Assembly (NCBI GenBank): GCA_030407085.1
Contig: CM059582.1
Span: 70,079,501 to 70,143,500, forward strand
Direction: 5' to 3'
Origin: Trichopria drosophilae
Taxonomy: Eukaryota; Arthropoda; Insecta; Hymenoptera; Diapriidae
DNA length: 64,000 nucleotides
The translations under genes and the position numbers were made by a program. Position 1 is the stretch's first letter. Every line of letters begins with the position of its first letter. Positions 55,232-64,000 of this stretch are shown here, piece by piece. The notes beneath the pieces are model-generated. The model was not told the origin of the DNA, made no database searches, and saw only the letters and a program-made list of their open reading frames with translations.

Positions 55232-56716
55232 ACAATTGAAGGCCCGGAAACGAAAAGGGCATATAGTATTTTTTCGAGCCGCGGAGATGGCTCCTGGTGT
55301 GTTATTTGTAAAGTTTCAAAATTCAATGTTTTATAAACGCGATATTGTAGAAAAGTTCATGGCGCAACTTTTTTGTAATGAGCAAATGTTCTAATTTGTT
55401 CAGTTTTCTAAATATACAAAAAAAAAAACGGATTATATTTAAATTTAAATTTACCCGTGATTTTTGTGTTCAACTCGCTGTAATTAAATAAGTTGTTCGA
55501 ATTTTTTAACGAAATTTTCAGGGGATAGACCTTATAGTATGCAAAAACTGTCGGTGATGTTAAAAAAAATTATTAGCGTTATCAAAAAAAAAGATAAAAA
55601 TGTTTATTTATGGCTTTACAACATCGTGCATTGATAGTTTGTAAGGTTCGGAAGTCGAGCGAATTTTCAGCAACTAAATACTTCTACTGAAAAAAGTTAT
55701 TCAGAAAGGTGTATATAAGTTTTTTGGAAAGTTTAAAGTCAAAATACGGAACCGTTAAAAATTTACGAATCTTTTAATCATTCGTCCCGCGGCGATGCAA
55801 TAATTTTCAGCATCGAGTCGCATGCACCGCATCACAGCGCTTCACAGCGCTTTGCTGTTCTTTAAATAATTATTTTGCAAATATATTTATTAAAAAAATA
55901 ATAAAGTTCATCATATATACATTTTCTCTAATAGTAATAAGTATACATTAATCATTAGTTTCAATTTTTTCTTGTTGATTTGTTTTCTTGCACGGGTTTC
56001 ATTTTTTTTTGGCCCTTTTTCTGTAACACATTTTCCGTTCTTTTTTCTTATTTTTTATAACGCCTTTCTTGATTTTTTTCTTGCAAAATAATTATTTAAA
56101 GAAAAGCAGAGCGCTGTGAAGAGGTGCACGCAGCGCGATGCTGAAAATGATTGCATCACCGCGGGACGAATAATTAAAAGATTAGTAACTTTTTATCGGT
56201 TCAGTATTTTGACTTTAAACTTTCCAAAAAAACTTATTTACACATTTCTGAATAACTTTCTCAGTGGAAGTATTTAGTTGCTGAAAATTCGCTCGATTTC
56301 CGAATCTTACAAACTATCAATGCACGATTTTCGTATAGCCGTAAATAAACATTTTTAACTTTTGTTTGAAAACAATAATAATTTTTTTTAACATCACCGA
56401 CAGTTTTTAAACACTATAAGGTATATCCCCTGAAAATATCGTTAAAAAATTCAAGCCACTTATTTAATTACAGTGAGTTGAACACAAAAATCACGGGTAA
56501 ATTGAAATTTAAAAATAATCCGTTTTTTTTTTGTATATTTAGAAAACTGAACAAGTTAGAACATTTTGCTCATTACAAAAAAGTTGCGCAATGAACTTTT
56601 CTACAAAATGGCATTTAAAAAACATTGAATTTTGAAAGTTTACAAATAACAGGCCAGGGGCCATATCCGCGGCACGAAAAAAGATATGCCCTTTTCGTTT
56701 CCGAGCCTTCAATTAC
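55232..56716. mobile_element. 1.5-kb palindromic element
   Basis: Arms 55,232-55,890 and about 56,078-56,716 are inverted repeats (AAACGAAAAGGGCATAT, TTTTTTGTAATGAGCAAA, CCCGTGATTTTTGTGTTCAA, AACTATCAATGCACGAT-type blocks, CTTTAAATAATTATTTTGCA). A spacer of about 190 bp is near 55,980. The frame 55,106-55,336 is partly arm sequence and I do not call it a gene. This is the largest of the palindromes in the window. Confidence 0.88.
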
Positions 56717-57519
56717 ACTTAATTTTTATTAGAAATTGACTGCAGGTAAGCACAGCGACCTGTCAACTTCCACAGCGGAACCGGACGGACCTTTCTTTAA
56801 AAATTAGACATAAAGCAGTCTTAACAAATAAAAAATAATTAAAAATAAAAGGTAGTTACAACATTAAACATATGAGGCAAAATTCTTCAAGTGGTCCAAA
56901 CGAAAAAATCAATGTCGTTCAATCGAGCTGCAAATTGGCTCAATTGTTACTCTATCACATAGTAGTGCATGGCCCAAAATTTATTTAATTCGATTTGTAA
57001 TTCGCTGAGATAGAGGGTGGTGAAGTTACGGGGCTTTGCTGATAAGTCGTGTATGATGTAATCGCGTGTAGCTCTTTATGCGTCGCTCCAAACAAAAAGT
57101 TACGTTAGACATTTTTCTTCGTTTTTGTATGCCCTTTCACTTGACTATATTCATATTTTCTAAAAACAAAATTTAACTCTTATTTTTGCAAATTAAAAAA
57201 AAAATTCACTTTCTCACCATGAAGGGTCACTTTTATCGCTCTGAAAAGTTTCTAAAATGAAAGGTGAGATTTTTTTCGATAAGTATACTAAGTTTCAAGA
57301 AGGCTTTTTTTGTGTTTTTGAGTTATGGAATTTCTAATGACTGAGCGCATTCGCTTAAGTGGCCTCGCGCTGCCCGCGTCAGGATGTAAGTTTGCCGACG
57401 CTGCATTAAGTCATGGCATCGCTTTGCGGAGCAGCATCGTCTTCATATCATTAAAGGATTTATTTAAGACATTATATGTTGAAGAATTTTGTGAAACAAA
57501 CGTCCTTTCATCCTCCCCG
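56717..57519. other. spacer, no gene recognised
   Basis: AT-rich except for a GC-rich patch at 57,340-57,420 (GGCCTCGCGCTGCCCGCGTC). No family motif on either strand. Confidence 0.4.
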
Positions 57520-57916
57520 TTTGGATCCTATCACCTTGTCGTGGTGGGGGGGGGGGCGGCTTAACAAACACCATACAGGAGGTCCTGAGTCGATAGTAGT
57601 GTGAGTGGTGAGAGAATGCGGATCCCTATAAACCGGGTTCTCCGATGAATGGCACGGGGCTCTATAAACGGGCTTCTCCGATGACTGTGGGTATTAGTGA
57701 GGCTAGAAACTCAAGCCCCACCTCGACCTTCGGGCTGGAGGGGGGTGGGGCAAAGGACCTCTGAGGTGCCGTGACCAAGAATGGATCCCCCAATCCACAG
57801 GTGGGAGCTATCGTTCCTAGGGATGCATGGTACAGGGGAAGCTGTACCGCTAACGATGCCCTTGGGATACCGGGCGACCTCCCATTGTACATAGCCTTCA
57901 CCTCGTATCGCGAGGT

Positions 57917-58995
57917 GTGACCTTTATTTCCATAGCTTCTCGTGGGACTCATATGGATGATACACAGATGCAAACAAACAAAAAACAAGAGCCTCAGGGG
58001 CCTTGCATCGAGGAGGTAACGTCGGATGTGACTAAGGACGCTCTGATGGAGACCGGTACGACGGAAGACACTCGTCCAAGCCCGCTCCGAATGAACGGCG
58101 CACAGAGGCGAAAGTCCAAGTGGGTAGCTTACGAGGAGGCGAAGAGAAGGGCGGATGCTGAAGGTCTCCCCCTTCCGGAGCGTCCTCCACCGAGAGTAAG
58201 CGCTTCGAGGAAGAAAAAGGCGGCATCTTCCGTGGCTGGGGCTAGAACCCCTCTGGAAGAGCACCCCGGATCGACCTCAACCGCTACAGAATCCATTGGT
58301 CCTCCTTCTGGGGATAAAAGGAAGGCCGAGAGGAGTATTTCAGATCCCACGGCCAAACCCCGAGGGAAGAAGGCCAAGAGTCAGGGGCAAGCATCCGCAA
58401 CAAGGATGTCATACTCGACGGCCGCTGCTGGACTCTCAAGGGTATTGATTGCCTTTGGCGAGGACGTAGGGGAGCGAGTCGAGATGGGCGTCTTTGACCA
58501 ACTCAGGGGGGTCATCATTGACCGGGTTGTGGACATCCCGGAAGGGGGGTTCATACCCAGGTTCGTGGAGTCTCACCTGAGAGGAGGAAATTGCCACTTT
58601 CGCTTGTGTGGATGACGAGAGTGCCTGTTGGCTGCGGGAAGCAATTCCGCAGATAACCCTTGATGGGGGCCGAAAGGTGAGGCTTATACTCCCTGAGGAA
58701 CTCGTCAAGAGAGTTAAAATGACGGTACTCGCGCAACCACCCAAGAAGGAGACTAGCATCCTGCTTAAGATATTGGATAGGCAGAATGCTGGGTTGAGGG
58801 TCGGGACGTGAGTTGTCCACCGTAGGGAGGAGCTGCCGCATGGCACCCTTCTGGTTCTCGGCGTGGACGAAGGCTCGGCCAAGCGCCTCGAGTCTCGCGG
58901 CTACCGAGCTTATCTGGGGACAGGAGAGGTTGTGTTCAGGCCAACCTGTAAAAACCCGATAAGTTCGGCGACGGAAGCTTCCAGCGCGAGTTAGC
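57917..58995 (+). pseudogene. LINE ORF1 with a DUF4780-like domain
   Basis: Frame 57,917-58,615 (232 residues; a second ATG at 57,953 is equally plausible) is a Lys/Arg/Ser-rich N-terminus with ASRKKKAASS, KRKAERSISD and PRGKKAKSQG basic clusters, then TRMSYSTAAAGLSRVLIAFG. The domain core shifts frame near 58,600 and continues ESACWLREAIPQITLDGGRK, RLILPEELVKRVKMTVLAQP and KILDRQNAGLRVGT. After a stop at 58,811 it reads LLVLGVDEGSAKRLESRGYR to 58,995. The domain resembles DUF4780, found in ORF1 of insect non-LTR elements and presumably binding RNA. ORF2 starts 5 bp after. Confidence 0.75.
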
Positions 58996-58999
58996 TCTA

Positions 59000-61900
59000 A
59001 TGACTAACGGTCGTGCGGAAATTTTCCAGATTAACTTGCATCACTGCAAAGGTGCCTCAGCTCAACTTATGAGGGACCTGCAAGTGACGCATACAAAACC
59101 AGCCATGGCACTAATACAGGAGCCGTGGTGCTACAAAGGTCAGATTCGGGGCCTGAGTAGGATTGGCACAGTCTACGCCAGTGGACTTCATGAAATGCAG
59201 GGGGCATGCGTAGTTCTTAAAAACATGGACGATGCCCTGCTACAGGAACTCTCTACTAAAGACCTAGCTTCGGTCAAAGTCTCTCAGGGAATAGGGGAAA
59301 GGAGCTTGGTGATTGCATCAGCCTACTTTGCGCACGATAGGGAAATTCCCCCGGAGGAGCTAACTAGGTTAGTCAGGTACTGCGCAAATGCGGGCCTTCA
59401 TCTCCTCATTGGTTGTGATGCAAATGCTCACAGTACTCTGTGGGGGAGCACCGACACAAATGAGAGAGGGGAGGCCCTCATGGAATACCTGATATCCACT
59501 AACCTCGAAATTTCGAACGAGGGAGTTGAGCCAACGTTTGTAACGGCAAACAGAAGAGAGGTCCTTGATCTCACTCTATGCAGCCGAGGCATGCGTGAGG
59601 CTGTCCAGGAGTGGAGGGTTATTGATGAACCCTCGCTCTCGGATCTCAAACTGATTCGGGCCAAACTGGAACAGTTTAACCCTGCAGAGAAATGGTCCAG
59701 AAATCCAAGAAGCACGAACTGGCAAGGGTTCAGAGAAAGTCTGCAAGCCAGGATGAAGGGCTTCAAAGGCAAGTATGGAGCGAAAAACGATCTTGAGTAC
59801 ACAGAGGTCTTTCTTAGGGGAGCTGTGATGAGATCGTTCGAAGCCAATTGCCTACTCAAGAACGTAAAGGAGGCGAGGAGATTATTTAATCGAGCAAAGA
59901 AAGCTGATACAGCAGAAGTCTGGGCGACTTACAAGGATAGGTTGAAAGCCTACAAAAGGCAGATTAGAGAGTCTCAGATAAATGCATATAGGGAGTTCTG
60001 TTCGGAAACGGAGAGTATACCCTCTACTGCAAAATTAGCGAAAATACTATCCAAAGGAAATTATGGTAAACTACGATTTATCAAAGGAGAAAATGGCGAG
60101 TTTACCAAATCTCCGAAGGAAACACTGGAAAGGTTGCTGACAAGCAATTTTCCAAGTATTAAACTGGGATCGAACGGTGCCCCGAGGAGCCTACTACGAG
60201 TAAAGGGAGGAACTGGGGGATCGCTGCCCAAGTTGTAAATCCAAACAAGGTTGTAAGGGCACTAATGGCCTTTGAGGCGTTCAAGTCACCGGAACCGGAT
60301 GGCATATACCCGGTCCTCCTTCAGGAAGGCCTGGAGGCTATCCTGAGACCATTGATTGGACTTCTTCGGGGGTGCATTGCGCTTGGTTACACACCTAAAG
60401 AATGGAAGAAATCACGACTTTCGTTTATACCCAAAGTTGGAAACAGGAACTACGTGGAGGCAAAGGACTACAGACCGATCAGCGTAACATCCTTCCTATT
60501 AAAATTGTTGGAAAGATTGGTTGAGAGGTATCTTATAGAAGGTCCTTTGGTACGCTCACCTCTTCATGGGGAACAGTATACCTACCAGGCTGGCAAATCC
60601 GGTGAGTTGGCACTTATGTCAGCCGCGCGCTTTATAGAGAAGCAACTCAGTACGAAGGGAGCGTGCATCGATGCTTTCCTAGATATTGAGGGAGCTTTTA
60701 ACCGCACCTCCGTGGAAGTAATACGGAAAGGAGCGGAAGAACATGGGGTGCCCAAGGAACTTATAAGTTGGATTGTCAGCACCCTTAGAAATAGGTATAT
60801 TTATACGGAATGGCATGGTACCCTAGTGGAGGGGATGATCTCTGAGGGTTGTCCTCAATGTGGAGTGTTGTCCCACTTCTTTGGAACCTGGTAGCTGATA
60901 GCTTGATCAGGAAACTCATCGATAGCGGAATCTATGCGATTGGATATGCGGACGATATTGCTATCCTCGCTAGAGGCAACTACGAGGAAGTTTTGCAGGA
61001 GCTTGTCCAAGAAGCCCTGAGGGTTGTGGAAAAATGGTGCAATGAAAAAGCGCTATCGATACAACCGGAAAAAATTGCCGTCATCATTTTCTCTAGAAGA
61101 TATAAGATCAAAAAACTGAGGGAAATGGTGATTGGCGGGAAGCAAGTGCAATATGCCAGCGAAACAAAATATCTTGGAGTAACCCTGGATAAAAAATGAA
61201 AATGGAATGGTCACCTGGAAAACAAATGTCATAAAGCAATTGCTACTTTCTGGCATCGTAGGAGAGCTCTTGGTAACAGTTGGGGTCTAGGACCGAAACA
61301 GCTGCTCTGGATCTACCAACAGACTGTGTTACCAAGGATTACCTATGCCTCGCCAATTTGGTGGCAGAGGACAGAAAAGACCCAAGTTCAACAAAAATTG
61401 AACAGGGTACAGGCTATGTTCCTCAGGGGCACTTGCTCAGTAAGAAAGAGTACACCCATAGCCGCAATGAGGTCTCTTTTGGACGTACCGTCCATGGTTC
61501 AGGCAGTAAAATGCGAAGCCATGAGAACCGTGTATAGACTCAAGTGCTTGGGAAGCTTGACAGGTAAGCAATATTGGTTCAACAATCTTTTTCAAGGAAA
61601 TCTGAGAGACATGTGGTACCAACCACAAGACAAGATCCAGACACACCACACGGGGGAAAACAACTTTAAGGTTTGTTTCCCCGACAGGGAGGACTGGAAA
61701 AATAAATCAGCAATACCCAGGAATGGCATCATCTGGTTCACAGATGGGTCCAAAACCAACCGGGGTGTAGGCGCCGGATACTGCAGATCGAAGCTGCGGA
61801 AGAACTTTTCCCTCAAGCTCAACAAATTTAACACTGTTTTCCAAGGAGAGGTGGCGGCAATCCTCAAGTGTGCCGAGACCCTCATGGAGAAAGAAGTGAC

Positions 61901-62570
61901 AAATAAAACGATATGGATATGCTCGGATAGCCAAGCCGCATTGAGAGCGATAGACAATCCAGTCGTCAAATCAGCTTTAGTCAGAAATACAAAGACCTGC
62001 CCACGTAACCTGGCTATAAGAAACAAACTCAGCCTGACCTGGATACCTGGCCATATGGGCTGGAAAGGAAATGAAAGAGCGGACACCCTTGCCAAGTCGG
62101 GAATAGTTAATCGAACTGACTCGACTAGGAGGGTGGCACTGCCATTTCAAGAAGGACTCAACCAACTGGAGAGACAAATGAAATCCCAACAGGTTAGAGA
62201 GTGGATCAAAAACAAAAAATGCAGCACAACCAAAAGCCTTGCAGGAGAGCTGCAGGCGGACCGATGGGCTGAAAAACTGCTCAAACTAGATAGAACAGAA
62301 ATAAGAATCTCCATCGAAGTCCTAACCGGACATGGAAATTTAAACAAGCACGGTCACACCGTAGGAAGGAAACCTTCACCGATGTGCACTAGATGTGATG
62401 AAAACAAGGAGGAATCATCAATTCACTTCCTATGCGAGTGCCCTGCACTGATAGAGACTCGAAGGAGATACCTGGACTCTCCATTTGTAAGCAAGGAGGA
62501 AGTCAGGGAGCGGAATTTTGGACAACTTTTGAGATTCTGCAAAGCAGCTGGCTATCCAACGGAACCCTGA
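59000..62570 (+). pseudogene. LINE ORF2: endonuclease, reverse transcriptase, RNase H, zinc knuckle
   Basis: 59,000-60,238 is the endonuclease (FQINLHHCKGASAQ, LIQEPW, LIGCDANAHSTLWGSTDTN, RREVLDLTLCS, WRVIDEPSLSDLKLI). The expected His of the SDH motif reads SDL here. The RT in 60,265-60,894 has FKSPEPDGIYPVLLQ, WKKSRLSFIPK, DYRPISVTSFLLKLLERLVE and FLDIEGAFNRTS. The GCPQGGVLSPLLW box reads GCPQCGVLSHFFGTW with a frameshift at about 60,885. In 60,849-61,199 the catalytic YADD is kept (IGYADDIAILARG), followed by YLGVTLD and an in-frame TGA at 61,197. 61,326-62,570 carries RNase H with its four acidic positions (FTDGSKTNRG, FQGEVAAILK, CSDSQAAL, GNERADTLAK). A terminal CTRCDENKEESSIHFLCECP knuckle-like motif follows. 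Confidence 0.93.
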
Positions 62571-62699
62571 ATAGCATCAGGAATAGCATACAAAGGCAAA
62601 CAGCTAAGTGTGCTGATTTCTGGGGTTCACCCGAGCCTGATGAAGAAAATACCAATACCAATACCAAACGTCCTTTCATAGGACGAAGGTCTACTCCAT

Positions 62700-63560
62700 A
62701 GCCGCTTGCAAAATAACGTGACATCGGTAAATTGAATCTTCATCTACTCCAAGGATATAGAAGAAACTTGAAGAATTTTGAAAAAGACCACGAGCAGTAT
62801 TGCCATTAATACTACTAGCAAATCCTTCCTTAGGGTGGTCGACTTTAAGTCCGAGAAGATTGAAAGTATTTATTGATAGTTTTATCATTTTATCAATGCT
62901 CTAATCTTTTGATGTTGCATCACACGGATGACAACGCTATAAGGATATAGTGTCTGTTAACACATTAATTACCTTACCATCTACCATGGTTGATCCTAAC
63001 TGATAGTTTGCTTTAATTTTTTTCCGTCGACGATTGTACAAGATGGCTGTAGATCAGCAATCTATTAACATACTTTTCTTTTTCTTTTGTGGCTTCTGTT
63101 GTTTCATGGAGAAATCGAAACCTGAGTGGTGAGCAGTATCGAGGAGATGAAAGTCGTGGGTTTTTGCAAATTATCGTTTCTACGTTGTTCGAATATCTGG
63201 CTACTAATGGTAATGGGACAACGGATGTTAAAAAAACACTTCCATCTGAAACTCCAACAGTAGTGAATTTTTGTTCATATAGATTTTGTCCCGAGCTTCC
63301 ATCCTATCTCCACTTTATAATGAGTGTTATTTTACCAATAGTTTCTTGTGATAACGATTTCATCGTATAGTTTTGTACTTGCAACAATCTCTGCGAAATA
63401 CGATGTAATAGTAACTGTAGTTTCACTTCTGCTCTTATCTCGGTAACTGTTATATCATCGGGATAACATCATTTTTTTGCTTCTTCTATTAGTTTGTAGG
63501 ATGGAAAAAAACAGTACCCTATTTATTTTACAAATTCCGTATATTTTCAAGCATTTCAAA
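62700..63560 (-). pseudogene. second Transib/RAG1-like transposase, truncated
   Basis: Minus strand, several frames. About 63,460-63,400 reads YKLIEEAKKWCYPDDITVTE and AEVKLQLLLH. 63,320-63,240 has the first catalytic Asp in DGSSGQNLYEQKF (codon 63,301-63,303, preceded by a stop), then SDGSVFLTSVVPLPLV. 63,150-63,060 reads SPRYCSPLRFRFLHETTEAT. Near 62,990 the second catalytic Asp is in MVDGKVINVLTDT (codon 62,979-62,981), with RCHPCDAT as zinc pair. 62,888-62,700 reads LLGLKVDHPKEGFASSINGN, TARGLF and GVDEDSIYRCHVILQA. The homologous order is seen at 24,352-25,400. The segment with FGLSTLH and the Glu-containing C-terminus are missing. The 3' truncation coincides with the end of the LINE. 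Confidence 0.82.
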
Positions 63561-64000
63561 GTTAATTTGGGGGTAATGATGAAAGCAAGCGCTTCATCTG
63601 GGCATACCTCCTTTTAAACTGGGGCCAGACTTGCTTCATATGCCAATTTGTGTTTAGAAGCACGTGTCGGTGGTCCTGTAGTAACTTCTCTAAGAATGTT
63701 CGCAGCTGCATACGATCTCGAAGAACGAGGGCTCATTACAGTAGCGAATACCAACTCTCAACTGGTATGTTGACGCATTTCTGCATGCTGACGCAGTTCT
63801 TCATCTTTTCGTATGGTCACTCAACTTTTCAAATTCAGACGAAGACCGACCCATTGCAGCACCTGGCGTTGACGCTTGTTCAGACATGCTATGCGTAATA
63901 CCGCTTTTACGTAAGGATGTTGAATCATTCTAAAAAGGTGGAAATATGATAAAAACATGATAAATTGAGAAATACATACCCGATCGGGTGGTCCTTAATT
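63561..64000 (-). other. possible decayed N-terminal part of the second Transib copy
   Basis: Minus-strand fragments continue upstream of the recognisable transposase (for example QFKRRYAQMKRLLSS at about 63,600-63,560) with many stops. No terminal inverted repeat could be identified before the window edge. Confidence 0.35.

Larger units (their letters stand above)
57520..62700 (+). mobile_element. LINE of the I superfamily (LOA-like), nearly full length
   Basis: The 5' leader starts near CACCTTGTCGTGGTGGGGG (57,531), a style common to arthropod I/R1-group leaders. ORF1 and ORF2 follow. The 3' region ends around 62,690-62,700 after TACCAATACCAATACCAA. The presence of an RNase H domain and a CCHC-like end in ORF2 points to the I superfamily. 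The copy has three or more frame breaks. Its 3' end abuts the truncated Transib copy, and target duplications were not found. Confidence 0.85.

Noticed and set aside
57662..58377. Minus-strand frames opposite the LINE ORF1
   Set aside because: Shadow frames of GC-rich ORF1 sequence on the coding strand.
61592..62095. 167-residue minus-strand frame
   Set aside because: Lies opposite the RNase H domain, whose motifs are clear on the plus strand.
1..64000. CRISPR arrays, tRNA or rRNA genes, bacterial-type operons
   Set aside because: No regularly spaced short repeats with unique spacers, no cloverleaf or rRNA core recognised by eye. The composition and introns are eukaryotic.

Overview
This window is a eukaryotic, AT-rich, repeat-dominated stretch that looks like an insect genome. 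An ant or another hymenopteran is my best guess, inferred from the mix of retroelement families and not proven. I find no intact conventional host gene, tRNA, rRNA or CRISPR array. Almost everything recognisable is a transposable element or a broken gene of a multi-copy, transposon-like family. Most frames carry stops or frameshifts. Introns with canonical GT..AG borders can be read in one minus-strand gene remnant, which confirms a eukaryote.

Layout. 0-5.4 kb: a decayed Ty1/copia element with a short 3' LTR, a 122-bp tandem repeat and a foldback element. 5.4-9.6 kb: two facing copies of one unnamed arthropod gene family (family X). 9.6-15 kb: a dispersed repeat, an internally deleted Ty3/gypsy remnant on the minus strand, AGGTCA-containing repeats, a tandem duplication and a 1.1-kb palindrome. 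15-40.15 kb: a minus-strand gene of a second unnamed family (family Y) split by a nest of insertions. The nest holds a full-length gypsy element (15,591-32,959, with 4-bp duplications CCAT), a LINE (33,046-38,140, duplications AGATGT) and a 572-bp insertion (38,324-38,895). The gypsy element is itself interrupted by a RAG1-like Transib DNA transposon (17,174-26,557), and that transposon by a further DNA element (17,585-22,130) carrying a DDE-like gene of a third family (W).

40.2-51.7 kb: a spliced minus-strand gene remnant (family Z). One exon is split by a 7-kb element with 34-bp terminal inverted repeats and an 8-bp target duplication GTAGGAAC. That element carries no visible transposase but contains a 463-bp near-perfect hairpin and a 1.2-kb foldback. 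50-57 kb: two more palindromes of 0.7 and 1.5 kb, and a decayed minus-strand LINE with a coiled-coil ORF1 and part of its endonuclease. 57.5-62.7 kb: a nearly full-length LINE with a DUF4780-like ORF1 and an endonuclease-RT-RNase H ORF2 (I/LOA-like). 62.7-63.6 kb: a second, more decayed Transib/RAG1-like transposase on the minus strand.

The genes do not form a pathway. The window records successive insertions whose relative order can be read from nesting: family Y gene first, then the gypsy element and the LINE independently, then Transib into gypsy, then the W element into Transib.
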